From assembly GCF_016907275.1 (NCBI RefSeq), contig NZ_JAFBBP010000001.1:5446001-5510000 (forward strand): a stretch of 64,000 nucleotides of DNA. The letters run 5' to 3'. Made by a program: the position numbers and the translations under genes. The notes under the pieces were generated by a model, which saw nothing but the letters and a program-made list of their open reading frames with translations, was not told the DNA's origin and ran no database searches. The stretch is from Micromonospora luteifusca (GTDB taxonomy: Bacteria; Actinomycetota; Actinomycetes; Mycobacteriales; Micromonosporaceae). Below are positions 17,492-27,368 of this stretch, piece after piece; the first letter of the stretch is position 1; each line of letters opens with the position of its first letter.

Positions 17492-18027
17492 TCGGCGCCG
17501 AGGCGTTGCCGGACCTGCCGTCGGGCCAGGTGCAGCCGGGACTTCACGGTGCCCACCGGCACGTCGAGCAGTGCGGCGATCTCGGGATAGCTCAGCCCGA
17601 GGATGTCGCGCAGGGCCACCACCTCGGCGAGGTCGGGGCGGACGGCGTCGAAGGCGTCGAGCAGGTCGAGGCGGGTGCCCGCGACCACGCTGGTCCGTCG
17701 TGGGTCGGCCTGCTCGGGCAGGGGTACGCCGCCGGCCTCCAGCCGCCAGCGGCGGCGCAGCGTGCGGTACGTCGAGCGGGCCCGGTTGGCGGTCAGCCGG
17801 TGCAGCCAGGTGCGGAACGAGGAGCGGCCCTCGAACCGGGTGATGCCGCCGGCCAGGGCCACCAGCGTGTCCTGGCAGGCCTCCTCGGCGTCCTCCCGGC
17901 TGGGCAGGAACCGTGCGCACAGCCGCAGCACCTCGGGGCGTACCGCGAGCAGTAGAGCGTCCAGTGCTGCCGGGTCGCCGCACGCGGCGGACCGGGCCAG
18001 GGCGTCGATGTCGTCCGCGTCGGGCAT
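17488..18027 (-). CDS. ECF-type RNA polymerase sigma factor
   Basis: About 179 aa from the ATG at 18027; a TTG at 18063 could add 12 residues. Region 2 (about residues 25-95) contains PSREDAEEACQDTLVAL and FRTWLHRLTANRARSTYR. Region 4 contains VVALRDILGLSYPEIAALL and VPVGTVKSRLHLARRQ. It directs RNA polymerase to a small regulon, probably one responding to envelope stress. The only candidate partner is the overlapping lipoprotein gene. Confidence 0.92.
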   Translation of the reverse strand: MPDADDIDALARSAACGDPAALDALLLAVRPEVLRLCARFLPSREDAEEACQDTLVALAGGITRFEGRSSFRTWLHRLTANRARSTYRTLRRRWRLEAGGVPLPEQADPRRTSVVAGTRLDLLDAFDAVRPDLAEVVALRDILGLSYPEIAALLDVPVGTVKSRLHLARRQVRQRLGAE

Positions 18028-18129
18028 GCCGGGTTTCCAATGCTCGCCGGTGCCGATCCTCAAGCGTACGACCGGCGACGCCGGCGCGGCCCGGTACGGT
18101 CCGGCATCCGACGCGAACCGGCCGGCGCG

Positions 18130-18750
18130 CTACTCGAAGCGTGAGACGTCTCCGGCGCCCCGGCGCAGGATCTCCGGCTCGGGCCCGGACAGGTCGATCA
18201 CGGTCGTCGGCTCCTTGCCGCAGTCGCCGGCGTCGAGCACCGCGTCGAGTTGGTGGTCGAGCCGTTCCTTGATCTCCCACCCCTGGGTCATCGGCTCGTC
18301 GTCCCCGGGCAGGACCAGGGTGCTCGACACCAGCGGCTCGGCCAGCTCGGCCAGCAGCGCCTGGGTGACGGTGTGCCGGGGTACGCGGACACCGACGGTC
18401 CGTTTCTTGGGGTGCAACATCCGGCGTGGCACCTCTCGGGTGGCCGGCAGGATGAATGTGTAGCTGCCCGGGGTGGACGCCTTCACCAGGCGGAACACCG
18501 AGTTGCTGATCTGGACGAACTGGCCGAGCTGCGCGAAGTCGCGGCAGACCAGGGTGAAGTGGTGCCGATCGTCGAGGTGCCGGATCTGGCGGATCCGGTC
18601 CAGCCCGTCCTGGTTGCCCAGCTGGATGCCGAGCGCGTAGCAGGAGTCGGTGGGGTAGGCGACCAGCCCGCCACCGCGGATCAGGTCGGCGACCTGGCCG
18701 ATGATCCGGGGCTGCGGGTTCTCCGGGTGCACGTCGTAGTACCTGGCCAT
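18130..18750 (-). CDS. Sua5/YciO-family L-threonylcarbamoyladenylate synthase-like protein
   Basis: A 206-aa YrdC-fold protein. Conserved parts include GGLVAYPTDSCYALG, IRQIRHLDDRH, FTLVCRDF, the lipid-like loop PGSYTFILPAT and RTVGVRVP. Family members make threonylcarbamoyl-AMP for the t6A tRNA modification. Short YciO-type members like this one may have another role, so the enzymatic assignment is moderate. It lies divergent from dnaE with about 148 nt between them. Confidence 0.88.
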   Translation of the reverse strand: MARYYDVHPENPQPRIIGQVADLIRGGGLVAYPTDSCYALGIQLGNQDGLDRIRQIRHLDDRHHFTLVCRDFAQLGQFVQISNSVFRLVKASTPGSYTFILPATREVPRRMLHPKKRTVGVRVPRHTVTQALLAELAEPLVSSTLVLPGDDEPMTQGWEIKERLDHQLDAVLDAGDCGKEPTTVIDLSGPEPEILRRGAGDVSRFE

Positions 18751-18897
18751 GCACCGAGCCTAGGCTCATCCGCCGGCGTTGAGGAGACGAGGGCCACGAC
18801 CGTCGGCGCGGACGGTGGAGCCGCCGAGATCACCTCGGTAGGGTAGGTCCCGGTCGGCTCCGACCATCAAGATCCACACCGCCGGGGGGCGCCACGC

Positions 18898-21800
18898 ATG
18901 GCCGACTCGTTCGCGCATCTGCACGTGCACACCGAGTATTCGATGCTCGACGGAGCGGCCCGCCTCAAGGACCTGTTCGTCGAGGCCAAGCGGCTCGGCA
19001 TGTCCGCCGTGGCGATCACCGACCACGGCAACATGCACGGCGCGAACGACTTCTACAACAAGGCGATGGAGGCCGGGATCACCCCGATCCTGGGCGTCGA
19101 GGCGTACGTGGCACCGGAGTCGCGCTTCCACAAGGCGCGGGTCAAGTGGGGCCGGCCGGAGCAGAAGAGCGACGACGTCTCCGGTAACGGCGCGATCACC
19201 CACAAGACCATGTGGGCGAAGAACGCGCAGGGCCTGAAGAACCTGTTCACCCTCAACTCGCGGGCATCCATGGAGGGGCACTACATCAAGTGGCCCCGGA
19301 TGGACATGGAGCTGATCGCCGAGTACGCCGAGGGGATCATGGCCACCACCGGCTGCCCGTCCGGCGCGGTGCAGACCCGACTGCGGCTGGGCCAGTTCGA
19401 CGAGGCGCTCAAGGTCGCCGCCACCTACCAGGACATCTTCGGCAAGGACAACTACTTCGTCGAAATCATGGATCACGGTCTCTCCATCGAGACCCGGGTC
19501 CGTGCGGGGCTCACCGAGATCGCCCGCAAGTTGAACATCCCGCCGGTGGTCACCAACGACTCGCACTACACGGTCGAGGAGCAGGCCACCGCGCACGACG
19601 TGCTGCTCTGTGTGCAGACGGCCAGCAACATCGACGACCCCAACCGGTTCCGCCTGGAGGGCGGCGGCTACTTCATCAAGAGCGCCGACCAGATGCGCGC
19701 GGTGGACTCGTCGGAGCTGTGGCAGGAGGGCTGCCGTAACACGCTGCTGGTCGCGGAGAAGGTCGACCCGACCGGCATGTTCGAGTTCCACAACCTGATG
19801 CCGCGCTTCCCGGTGCCCGAGGGGGAGACCGAGGAGTCCTGGTTCCGCAAGGAGACCTTCGCCGGCCTGGGCCGCCGCTACCCGAACGGCATCCCGGAGG
19901 GGCACGTCGTCCAGGCGGAGTACGAGCTGGGCGTCATCAACCAGATGGGCTTCCCGTCGTACTTCCTCGTGGTCGCCGACTTCATCCAGTGGGCGAAGAA
20001 CCAGGGCATCGCGGTCGGGCCGGGCCGTGGTTCGGCCGCCGGCTCGCTCGTCGCGTACGCACTGGGCATCACCGACCTGGACCCGATCCAGCACGGGCTG
20101 ATCTTCGAGCGGTTCCTCAACCCCGAGCGGGTGTCGATGCCGGATGTCGACATCGACTTCGACGAGCGTCGGCGCGGTGAGGTGATCAAGTACGTCACCG
20201 ACAAGTGGGGCGAGGACAAGGTCGCCCAGATCGCCACCTTCGGCACGATCAAGGCGAAGGCCGCGATCAAGGACTCGGCCCGGGTGCTGGGCTTCCCGTA
20301 CGCGGTTGGTGACCGGATCACCAAGGCGATGCCGCCGGCCGTGATGGGCAAGGACATCCCGCTCACCGGCATCTTCGACACGAAGCACCCCCGCTACGCC
20401 GAGGCCGGCGAGATCCGCGGCCTGTACGACTCCGACCCGGACGTCCGTAAGGTGATCGACACCGCCAAGGGCATCGAGGGGCTGATCCGGCAGACCGGTG
20501 TGCACGCCGCCGGTGTCATCATGTCCGCCGAGCCGATCATCGAGCACATCCCGTTGATGCGTCGTGACGCCGACGGGGCGATCATCACGCAGTTCGACTA
20601 CCCGACCTGCGAGTCGCTCGGGCTGCTGAAGATGGACTTCCTCGGCCTGCGCAACCTGACGATCATCGACGACGCGGTCAAGAACATCGAGCTCAACCAC
20701 GGTAAGAAGCTCGACCTGCTGGCCCTGCCGCTGGATGACCTGGCCGCGTACGAGCTGCTGGCCCGCGGTGACACGCTGGGCGTGTTCCAGCTCGACGGTG
20801 GGCCGATGCGGTCGCTGCTGCGGTTGATGAAGCCGGACAACTTCGAGGACATCTCCGCCGTCCTGGCGCTGTACCGGCCCGGCCCGATGGGCGTCGACTC
20901 GCACACCAACTACGCGCTGCGCAAGAACGGCCTGCAGGAGATCACGCCGATCCACCCGGAGCTGGAGGAGCCGCTACGGGAGATCCTGGCGCCCACCCAC
21001 GGCCTGATCGTCTATCAGGAGCAGGTGCAGCGCGCCGCGCAGATCCTCGCCGGCTACACCCTCGGTCAGGCAGACCTGCTGCGCCGGGCGATGGGTAAGA
21101 AGAAGAAGGAGATCCTCGACAAGGAGTTCATCCCGTTCCGGGACGGCTGCCGTGAGCGCGGCTACTCCGACGAGGCGATCCAGGCGGTGTGGGACGTCCT
21201 GGTGCCGTTCGCCGGGTACGCCTTCAACAAGGCGCACTCCGCCGCGTACGGCCTGGTCTCCTACTGGACCGCGTACCTGAAGGCGCACTACCCGGCCGAG
21301 TACATGGCCGGGCTGCTGACCAGTGTCGGCGACGACAAGGACAAGATGGCGCTCTACCTGTCCGAGTGTCGCCGGATGCGCATCCAGGTGCTGCCACCGG
21401 ATGTGAACACCTCGGCCGGGCCGTTCACCCCGGTCGGCTCGGACATCCGTTTCGGCCTGGCCGCGGTGCGCAACGTCGGCGCGAACGTGGTCGCCTCGAT
21501 CATGCGCTGCCGCGAGGAGAAGGGCGACTACACCGACTTCTACGACTTCCTGTCCAAGGTGGACGCGGTGGTCTGCAACAAGAAGACCATCGAATCGTTG
21601 ATCAAGGCCGGCGCGTTCGACTCGATGGAGCACCCCCGCAAGGGCCTGCTCGCGGTGCACGCCGACGCGATCGACGCGTACGCCGACGTCAAGCGCAAGG
21701 AGGCGGTCGGGCAGTACGACCTCTTCGGCGCCGGCTTCGGCGATGGCGACACCGGCAGCACGACGGTGATGCCGACCATCAGCGACAGTGAGTGGGACAA

Positions 21801-22428
21801 GCGCGACAAGCTGGCCTTCGAGCGCGAGATGCTCGGCCTCTACGTCTCCGACCACCCGCTGTTCGGCCTGGAACACATCCTCAACGCGGCGGCCGACACC
21901 ACCATCGCCGCGCTCGCCGAGGAGGGCGGGGTGCCCGACGGGGCGGTGGTCACCCTCGCCGGCATCCTCTCCGGGGTGCAGCGCCGGGTCACCAAGCAGG
22001 GCCGGGCCTGGGCCTCGGCCACCCTGGAGGACCTGGCCGGTGGGGTGGAGACGCTGTTCTTCCCCAACACCTACGAGGTGATCGGGCAGTACATCGCCGA
22101 GGACGCCATCGTGGTGGTCAAGGGTCGGGTGGACCGCCGCGACGACACCCCACGCATCATGGCGATGGACATGTCCATGCCGGACGTCAGCACCAGCGCC
22201 ACCAACAAGCCGGTCACCCTCACCATCCCGGTGCACCGGTGCACGCCACCGCTGGTGGAGAAACTGAAGGAAACCCTGGTGCTGCACCCCGGCGACACCG
22301 AGGTGCACGTCAAACTCCAGAACGGTGGGCGCACCACCACCCTGCGGCTGGGCCCGTTCCGGGTGGCGGCGACGACCGCGCTGATGGGTGACCTGAAGAG
22401 CGTCCTCGGCCCGGCCAACGTGAGCTGA
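18898..22428 (+). CDS. dnaE: DNA polymerase III alpha subunit (DnaE1)
   Basis: Replicative DNA polymerase of 1176 aa, full length. The N-terminal PHP domain is intact ([26 protein letters not shown]). The polymerase core has [10 protein letters not shown] and [15 protein letters not shown] with the catalytic aspartates. The helix-hairpin-helix/OB region at the C-terminus includes [13 protein letters not shown]. The intact PHP metal ligands suggest built-in proofreading, as reported for mycobacterial DnaE1. It is a strong marker of core chromosome in the middle of the window. Confidence 0.98.
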   Translation: MADSFAHLHVHTEYSMLDGAARLKDLFVEAKRLGMSAVAITDHGNMHGANDFYNKAMEAGITPILGVEAYVAPESRFHKARVKWGRPEQKSDDVSGNGAITHKTMWAKNAQGLKNLFTLNSRASMEGHYIKWPRMDMELIAEYAEGIMATTGCPSGAVQTRLRLGQFDEALKVAATYQDIFGKDNYFVEIMDHGLSIETRVRAGLTEIARKLNIPPVVTNDSHYTVEEQATAHDVLLCVQTASNIDDPNRFRLEGGGYFIKSADQMRAVDSSELWQEGCRNTLLVAEKVDPTGMFEFHNLMPRFPVPEGETEESWFRKETFAGLGRRYPNGIPEGHVVQAEYELGVINQMGFPSYFLVVADFIQWAKNQGIAVGPGRGSAAGSLVAYALGITDLDPIQHGLIFERFLNPERVSMPDVDIDFDERRRGEVIKYVTDKWGEDKVAQIATFGTIKAKAAIKDSARVLGFPYAVGDRITKAMPPAVMGKDIPLTGIFDTKHPRYAEAGEIRGLYDSDPDVRKVIDTAKGIEGLIRQTGVHAAGVIMSAEPIIEHIPLMRRDADGAIITQFDYPTCESLGLLKMDFLGLRNLTIIDDAVKNIELNHGKKLDLLALPLDDLAAYELLARGDTLGVFQLDGGPMRSLLRLMKPDNFEDISAVLALYRPGPMGVDSHTNYALRKNGLQEITPIHPELEEPLREILAPTHGLIVYQEQVQRAAQILAGYTLGQADLLRRAMGKKKKEILDKEFIPFRDGCRERGYSDEAIQAVWDVLVPFAGYAFNKAHSAAYGLVSYWTAYLKAHYPAEYMAGLLTSVGDDKDKMALYLSECRRMRIQVLPPDVNTSAGPFTPVGSDIRFGLAAVRNVGANVVASIMRCREEKGDYTDFYDFLSKVDAVVCNKKTIESLIKAGAFDSMEHPRKGLLAVHADAIDAYADVKRKEAVGQYDLFGAGFGDGDTGSTTVMPTISDSEWDKRDKLAFEREMLGLYVSDHPLFGLEHILNAAADTTIAALAEEGGVPDGAVVTLAGILSGVQRRVTKQGRAWASATLEDLAGGVETLFFPNTYEVIGQYIAEDAIVVVKGRVDRRDDTPRIMAMDMSMPDVSTSATNKPVTLTIPVHRCTPPLVEKLKETLVLHPGDTEVHVKLQNGGRTTTLRLGPFRVAATTALMGDLKSVLGPANVS

Positions 22429-22474
22429 CCGGGCCGCGGCCCGGTCCGGCTTGCGCCGGCCGGGCCGCGGACTT
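22428..22474. terminator. GC-rich palindromes between convergent dnaE and the ABC-F gene
   Basis: ACCGGGCCG/CGGCCCGGT (22428-22445) is a perfect dyad touching the dnaE stop. CCGGC-TTGC-GCCGG follows at 22446-22459. Either could fold into a hairpin and stop transcription from both sides. There is no T-tract, so the call rests on position and symmetry. Confidence 0.45.
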
Positions 22475-22485
22475 CCCGACCGGGC

Positions 22486-24123
22486 TCAGACCCGGTCGGG
22501 GGCCCCGATTTCCCGCAGTTGGCCGTCGGCCAACCGCAACCAGCGCTGCACGCCGATCTCGGCGAGGAACCGTTCGTCGTGGCTGACCACGACAAACGCA
22601 CCCTGGTACGCGGACAGCGCGCTCTCCAACTGGGCGACGCTGACCAGGTCCAGGTTGTTGGTCGGCTCGTCGAGCAGCAGCAGTTGCGGCGCCGGCTCGG
22701 CGCAGAGCACACACGCGAGGGTCGCGCGCAGCCGCTCACCGCCGGAGAGCACCCCGACGGGCAGGTTCACCCGGGAGCCCCGGAACAGGAACCGGGCGAG
22801 CAGGTTCATCCGCTGAGCGTCCGGCAGGCTCGGCGCGTACGCGGCGAAGTTCTCCGCCACCGTGCGGTCGAGGTCCAGCAGGTCCAGCCGCTGCGACAGG
22901 TACGCGATCCGCCCGTCCGCCCGTCGGATGTCGCCGCCGGCCGGGTCGAGATCGCCGTTGATCAGGCGCAGCAGGGTCGACTTGCCGACGCCGTTCGCCC
23001 CGGTGAGCGCGATCCGTTCCGGCCCCCGGATCACCAGGTCCGCGCCGTCGCCGCCGAACAGGTCCCGGTCGTCGAAGCGGGCCCGCATCCCCTGGCCGGA
23101 GAAGACCGTGCGTCCGCCGGGGACGGTGGTGTCCGGCAGGTCCACGGTGATCCGGTCCTCGTCGCGTACCGCCCGCCCGGCCTCGTCGAGCCGGGCCTTC
23201 GCCTGCCCGAGCCGGCCGGCGTGCGTCTCCTGCGCCTTGCCCGCCGACTCCTGCGCACTGCGCTTCAGCCCACCGGCCACGATCCGCGCCAGGCCGGCGT
23301 TCTTCAGGTTCTTCGAGGCGTTGCTGGCCCGCCGGTCGGCGCGCTCCCGGGCCTGCTGCATCTCCCGTTTCTCCCGCTTGACCTCCTGCTCGGCGTTGCG
23401 CAGGTTGCTCTCGGCCACCTCCCGCGCAGCCTGCACCGCCTCGGTGTACGCGGTGAAGTTGCCCCCGTACCAGCGGATCTCGCCCTGGTCCAGCTCAGCG
23501 ATGCGGTCCATCCGGTCCAGCAGCTCCCGGTCGTGGCTGACCAGCAGCAGGCAACCGGACCAGTCGGTGAGCACGTCGTAGAGCTTGTGCCGAGCCTCCA
23601 GGTCCAGGTTGTTGGTCGGCTCGTCGAGCAGCAGCACGTCCGGGCGGCGCAGCAGTTGCGCCGCCAGGCCGAGGGACACCACCTGACCACCGCTGAGGGT
23701 GTGCAGCCGGCGGTCGAGCGACAGGTCACCCAGGCCGAGCCGGTCCAGTTCGGCGCGGGTGCGCTCCTCGATGTCCCAGTCGTCGCCGATCGTGGCGAAA
23801 TGTTCCTCGCTGGCGTCGCCGGATTCGATGGCGTGCAGCGCCGCGATCCGCTCGGCGACGTCGAGCACCTCGGCGACGGTCAGGTCGCCGGCCAGCGGCA
23901 GGGTCTGTGGGAGGTAGCCGAGCAGGCCGTCGACGGTGACGCTACCGCCGCTGGGCCGCAGCTCTCCGGCGATCAGCCGCAGCAGAGTGCTCTTGCCGGC
24001 CCCGTTGGGCGCGACCAGGCCGGTACGACCGCCGGGAACGGTGAAGGACAGATCCGAGAAGACCGGGGTGTCGTCCGGCCAGGAGAAGGACAGGTTCGAG
24101 CAGACGATGAAGGCATCAGACAT
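22486..24123 (-). CDS. ABC-F family ATPase (ribosome-protection / antibiotic-resistance type)
   Basis: The 545-aa protein has two ABC domains and no membrane segments. Domain 1 has APNGAGKST, LSGGQ and LLLDEPTNNLDLEAR. Domain 2 has GANGVGKST, LSGGE and LLLDEPTNNLDL. Between them is a charged helical linker (about residues 225-320), the part that reaches into the ribosome in ABC-F proteins. Family members release ribosome-bound antibiotics or act on stalled ribosomes. The leader with two short ORFs (24124-24290) suggests drug- or translation-responsive control. Target drug class cannot be read from sequence. Confidence 0.9.
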   Translation of the reverse strand: MSDAFIVCSNLSFSWPDDTPVFSDLSFTVPGGRTGLVAPNGAGKSTLLRLIAGELRPSGGSVTVDGLLGYLPQTLPLAGDLTVAEVLDVAERIAALHAIESGDASEEHFATIGDDWDIEERTRAELDRLGLGDLSLDRRLHTLSGGQVVSLGLAAQLLRRPDVLLLDEPTNNLDLEARHKLYDVLTDWSGCLLLVSHDRELLDRMDRIAELDQGEIRWYGGNFTAYTEAVQAAREVAESNLRNAEQEVKREKREMQQARERADRRASNASKNLKNAGLARIVAGGLKRSAQESAGKAQETHAGRLGQAKARLDEAGRAVRDEDRITVDLPDTTVPGGRTVFSGQGMRARFDDRDLFGGDGADLVIRGPERIALTGANGVGKSTLLRLINGDLDPAGGDIRRADGRIAYLSQRLDLLDLDRTVAENFAAYAPSLPDAQRMNLLARFLFRGSRVNLPVGVLSGGERLRATLACVLCAEPAPQLLLLDEPTNNLDLVSVAQLESALSAYQGAFVVVSHDERFLAEIGVQRWLRLADGQLREIGAPDRV

Positions 24124-24133
24124 GCGAGTGACC

Positions 24134-24244
24134 TCAAAGGGTGGGGTGGGCGCGCCGAAGCCGCCCGACGGAACGGGGACCGTGGAACGACGACATGGCC
24201 ACGGCGGCTGCGCCTAAGCGCGCCGAACCGATGGCCGAACACAT
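24134..24244 (-). CDS. leader ORF 2 of the ABC-F gene (36 codons)
   Basis: A 36-aa ORF starting MCSAIGSARLG. Its TGA (24136-24134) overlaps the first G of the GAGG ribosome-binding site of the ABC-F gene and lies 10 nt before that gene's ATG. Ribosomes finishing or stalling here would directly affect access to the downstream start. Translation of this ORF is inferred, not shown. Confidence 0.4.
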   Translation of the reverse strand: MCSAIGSARLGAAAVAMSSFHGPRSVGRLRRAHPTL

Positions 24245-24264
24245 CCGGTCTCACCCGGAGATGT
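24241..24264 (-). promoter_or_regulatory. leader hairpin overlapping both uORFs
   Basis: On the minus strand, ACATC-t-CCGG pairs with CCGGATGT around the loop GTGAGA, a stem with one bulged base. The stem/loop contains the stop codon of uORF 1 (24253-24251) and the start codon of uORF 2 (24244-24242). A ribosome on uORF 1 would melt it, which is the arrangement expected of a translation-sensing leader. Confidence 0.45.
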
Positions 24265-24280
24265 CGTCGTCACCCGCCAT
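24251..24280 (-). CDS. leader ORF 1 of the ABC-F gene (9 codons)
   Basis: A minimal ORF encoding MAGDDDISG, preceded by GGGGAG about 8 nt before its ATG. It is too short for normal gene finding. It lies within the 5' leader of the ABC-F gene on the minus strand. Short leader peptides of this size are known regulators of ABC-F and other ribosome-protection genes in several phyla. Confidence 0.4.
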   Translation of the reverse strand: MAGDDDISG

Positions 24281-24390
24281 GTCTGGTCTCCCCAGTCGTA
24301 CCGCTAACCCAACTCCGCAAGTCTAACAACGGATCTTCGCCCCGCCACCTGGTTCCCGACCGGCTGATGTCCGAGGACTCTCAGCACGGC

Positions 24391-24793
24391 CTAGGAGACG
24401 TCGAAGAGGCGTAGCCCGTCATACTCGGCGAAGTCGGCGAAATCCTTGCCGTTGAACGTCGCCAGCGGCAGACGGTCAACCAGACAGCACGCCGCTATCC
24501 AGGAGTCGTTTGTCGGCCGTGGCCGTCCGCGTGCTGCGCCCGTGCCTGGAGATGCCCCCATGTCACCGCCACCGCCTCGTCGAAGGGGAGCACGACGACC
24601 CCGCTCCGCCACTGCGCGAGGTCAGCCAGCTTGCGCGGCCCCCAACTACGGAGTGCCGTCCACTTGGTCAGCTCTGCGAGCGTCACGAACGTGATGCAGA
24701 GGGTTTTACCGACCAGACGGGCACGGAGACGTCAGGGAGCCGCCCTCGCAGGATCGCCGATGCCACATCGGTGTCCAGGACGACGAGACTCAC
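24391..24793 (-). pseudogene. VapC-like PIN-domain toxin, broken by two frame changes
   Basis: The reading from the GTG at 24793 begins VSLVVLDTDVASAILRG, the PIN-domain start with its first Asp residues. It stops after about 36 codons. The domain continues in another frame (LCITFVTLAELTKW ... VVVLPFDEAVAVTWG), then shifts again near 24530 to finish with PTNDSWIAACCLVDRLPLATFNGKDF and a TAG at 24391. The acidic PIN positions are recognisable but split across three frames. It overlaps the antitoxin stop (GTGA), as in intact VapBC pairs. Sequencing error is possible but two shifts favour decay. Confidence 0.75.
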
Positions 24794-24990
24794 GCGGCAC
24801 CGGCCCGCCGGGAGACGTAGAGGTCGGCGAGGAATGCATCCAACTCGTCGTCCGACTCGAACAGATCTGGGCGTGCCAGGTCGTCCACGGAGGCGATGGG
24901 CCGAATGCCCTGCCGGCGGGCCAACTCCTCGGCCGGTACATGCTCAGCCGTCGGCCACTCGGGCATCCGCTCTGCGTTGCTCGACGTCAC
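24790..24990 (-). CDS. antitoxin-like protein, partner of the broken PIN toxin
   Basis: A 66-aa acidic protein beginning at a GTG preceded by GGAGG. The conserved part is VPAEELARRQGIRPI followed by SVDDLARPDLFESDDELDAF, a form found directly upstream of PIN toxins in actinobacteria. No DNA-binding domain is obvious. The ORF looks intact although the toxin gene is not. Confidence 0.65.
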   Translation of the reverse strand: MTSSNAERMPEWPTAEHVPAEELARRQGIRPIASVDDLARPDLFESDDELDAFLADLYVSRRAGAA

Positions 24991-25089
24991 GGCGCACCTC
25001 CTGCGTGTCGGGTCGTCTTCGATTCTCCCACTTCCGACATCGATACATGGCACGTCAGGGCCGGTCGTTCAGGCCGAGTTGCAGTTCGC

Positions 25090-25785
25090 TCACCGGGGTC
25101 GGTACTCGACTTCGGGGCGGCCGGGGGTGCCGTAGCGGGGGCTGCGGACCGCCCGGTCGATGGTCACCAGATATTCCAGGTAACGGCGGGCCGTCACCCG
25201 GGAGATGCCGGTCAGCCCGCTCACCTCGGTCGCGGACAGGCCCACCTGCGCGCGGGTTCCGTCGGTGAGCGCGGCGCGTACCCGATCGAGGGTCTGCGCG
25301 TCGAGCCCCTTGGGCAGGCTGTGCCCGGCGGTGCCGCGCAGGGTGGCGAACATCTGGTCCACCTCGTGCTGGGCGGCTACCTCACCCTCGGCGAGGGCCT
25401 GCGCGCGGTAGTCCGCGTACCGTTCCAGCTTGTCGCGGAACGCGGCGAACGTGAACGGTTTGAGCAGGTAGTGGGTCACCCCGAGAGACACCGCGGTGCG
25501 TACCACCGCCAGGTCCCGCGCGCTGGTCACGGCCAGCACGTCGACGCTGCTGCCGGCCGCGCGCAACGCCCGGCAGACGTCCAGGCCGTGCAGGTCGGGC
25601 AGCCGAAAATCAAGGAGTACGAGGTCGACGTCGCCACCGTCGTTGGCGCGCAGTGCCGCCATCGCCGCCCGCGCGGTGTGCGCCACCCCGACCACGACGA
25701 AACCCCGCACCCGTTCGGTGTACGCGCTGTGCGCCTCGGCGAGCAGCGGCTCGTCCTCGACGACAAGTACCCGGATGTCGGTCAT
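25090..25785 (-). CDS. CitB/DcuR-family response regulator
   Basis: A 231-aa regulator. The receiver domain has VVEDEPLLAEAH, the phospho-acceptor Asp in LVLLDFRLPDLHG and the Lys in LLKPFTF. The C-terminal helix-turn-helix (SATEVSGLTGISRVTARRYLEYL) is the type found with DcuS/CitA sensors. It overlaps the sensor kinase stop by 4 bp. The divergent dicarboxylate symporter gene is the likely target. Confidence 0.93.
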   Translation of the reverse strand: MTDIRVLVVEDEPLLAEAHSAYTERVRGFVVVGVAHTARAAMAALRANDGGDVDLVLLDFRLPDLHGLDVCRALRAAGSSVDVLAVTSARDLAVVRTAVSLGVTHYLLKPFTFAAFRDKLERYADYRAQALAEGEVAAQHEVDQMFATLRGTAGHSLPKGLDAQTLDRVRAALTDGTRAQVGLSATEVSGLTGISRVTARRYLEYLVTIDRAVRSPRYGTPGRPEVEYRPR

Positions 25786-27368
25786 GATCGTTGACCTCCG
25801 CCCGGCAGCCGGACGGTGAACAGGCTGCCGCCGTCGTCCGAACGAGCCACCTCGTAGCTACCGCCGTGCCGGTGCACCACCTGCCCGACCAGCGCCAGGC
25901 CGAGGCCCCGGCCGGTGCTCTTGGTGGACCAACCGCGCCGGAACGCGTCGGCCACCCGCTCCGGGGCCAGCCCGGGGCCGCTGTCGGCAACCCGTATCAC
26001 CAGCTCGTCATCGACCGCACCGACGAAGACCCGTACCCGGCGTGGCGCCGGCGTGCCGACCACCGCCTCCAGGGCGTTGTCGACCAGGTTGCCGACCACG
26101 GTGAGCAGGTCGCCGGTCGGCAGTGGGCTGTCGTCGAGGCGGCAGTCCGGGTCGATGACCAGGTCGACCCCGCGCTCGCCGGCCTGCGCGGACTTGCCGA
26201 GCAGCAGCGCCGCCAACGCCGGTTCGGTCACCGCGCCGACCACCCGGTCGGTCAGCTGCTGGGCGAGCGCCAGGTCCCGGGTGCCGAGCCGGACGGCCTC
26301 GTCGGCGCGGCCCAACTCCACGAGAGTCAGCACGGTGTGCAGCCGGTTGGCCGACTCGTGGGTCTGCGCCTGCAACGCCTCGGTCAGTGCGCGCACCGAA
26401 TCCAACTCACTGGCCAGCGCGCGCAACTCGGTCTGGTCGCGCAGGGTCAGCACGGTGCCGAGCACCGTGCCCTCGAAGCGGGTGGTGCGCTGGTTGGCGA
26501 CGAGCACCCGGTCACCGGCGAGGATCGGCTCGTCGCGGGCGTCGCGCCCCGAGTCGAGCAGCTCAGCCACCGCGGGCGGTAGGTCGATCCCGGCCGCCGG
26601 CTGGTCGATCACCGGTGCGTCCACGTCGAGCGTCAGCAGCCGGCGGCCCTCGTCGTTGATCAGCGCCACCCGTCGGTCGACGGTCAACACGACGAGGCCT
26701 TCGCGCACCGAGTGCAACACCGCGTCGTAGTACTCGTACATCCGGGTCATCTGCGCCGGCCCCAGACCGTGCGTCTGGCGACGCAGCCGGCGGCTGAGCA
26801 ACCAGGAGCCGGTCGCGGCGAGCGCGAGAGCCGGTGCGACGACACCGAGCAGCACCGGCAACTGGCCGAGCAGCTTGCGGTCGATCTCGCGGGTGGTGAT
26901 GCCCACCGAGACCAGACCGACGATGCGCTGCTGCTCGTCGAAGACCGGAACCACCGCGCGCACCGACTCGCCGAGCGTGCCGACGTTGGTGGTGGTGAAC
27001 GGCCGGCCCGCCAGGGCGGGCCCGATCTCCCCGACGAACGGCTCGCCGATCCGTTCCCGGGTGGGATGGGAGAAACGGGTGCGGTCGGGGGCCATCACCA
27101 CCACGAAGTCGGTGTCCGTCGCGTGCCGGGTCGATTCGGCGTACGGCTGGAGCTTGCTGGCCGGGTCGGCGGTCAGGAGGGCCGCACGGACGTCGGGGGA
27201 GCTCGCCACGGTCTGCGCCACCGCGAGCACCTCCTCCTCTGCCGCCTGCTGGGAGTCGCTGCGGGCCAGCCAGACGGCACCCGCCGCGCCGGCCAGGACG
27301 AGCAGCGTCACCACCATCGCCTGGAGGGCGAAGAGTTGCCCCGCAATGCTCCACTGACGCCGGGCCAC
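25782..27368 (-). CDS. CitA/DcuS-type sensor histidine kinase
   Basis: A membrane sensor of about 528 aa. A first transmembrane helix (about residues 10-35), an extracellular Cache/PDC-like domain (about 40-165) and a second helix (about 170-195) are followed by a PAS domain. The phosphoacceptor region is QTHESANRLHTVLTLVELG, and the HATPase domain has the N box DNALEAV and G box GRGLGLALVG. The extracellular domain in this family binds C4-dicarboxylates or citrate. GTG at 27368 has AGGAGG at proper distance; the ATG at 27374 is too close to that site. Confidence 0.92.
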   Translation of the reverse strand: MARRQWSIAGQLFALQAMVVTLLVLAGAAGAVWLARSDSQQAAEEEVLAVAQTVASSPDVRAALLTADPASKLQPYAESTRHATDTDFVVVMAPDRTRFSHPTRERIGEPFVGEIGPALAGRPFTTTNVGTLGESVRAVVPVFDEQQRIVGLVSVGITTREIDRKLLGQLPVLLGVVAPALALAATGSWLLSRRLRRQTHGLGPAQMTRMYEYYDAVLHSVREGLVVLTVDRRVALINDEGRRLLTLDVDAPVIDQPAAGIDLPPAVAELLDSGRDARDEPILAGDRVLVANQRTTRFEGTVLGTVLTLRDQTELRALASELDSVRALTEALQAQTHESANRLHTVLTLVELGRADEAVRLGTRDLALAQQLTDRVVGAVTEPALAALLLGKSAQAGERGVDLVIDPDCRLDDSPLPTGDLLTVVGNLVDNALEAVVGTPAPRRVRVFVGAVDDELVIRVADSGPGLAPERVADAFRRGWSTKSTGRGLGLALVGQVVHRHGGSYEVARSDDGGSLFTVRLPGGGQRS

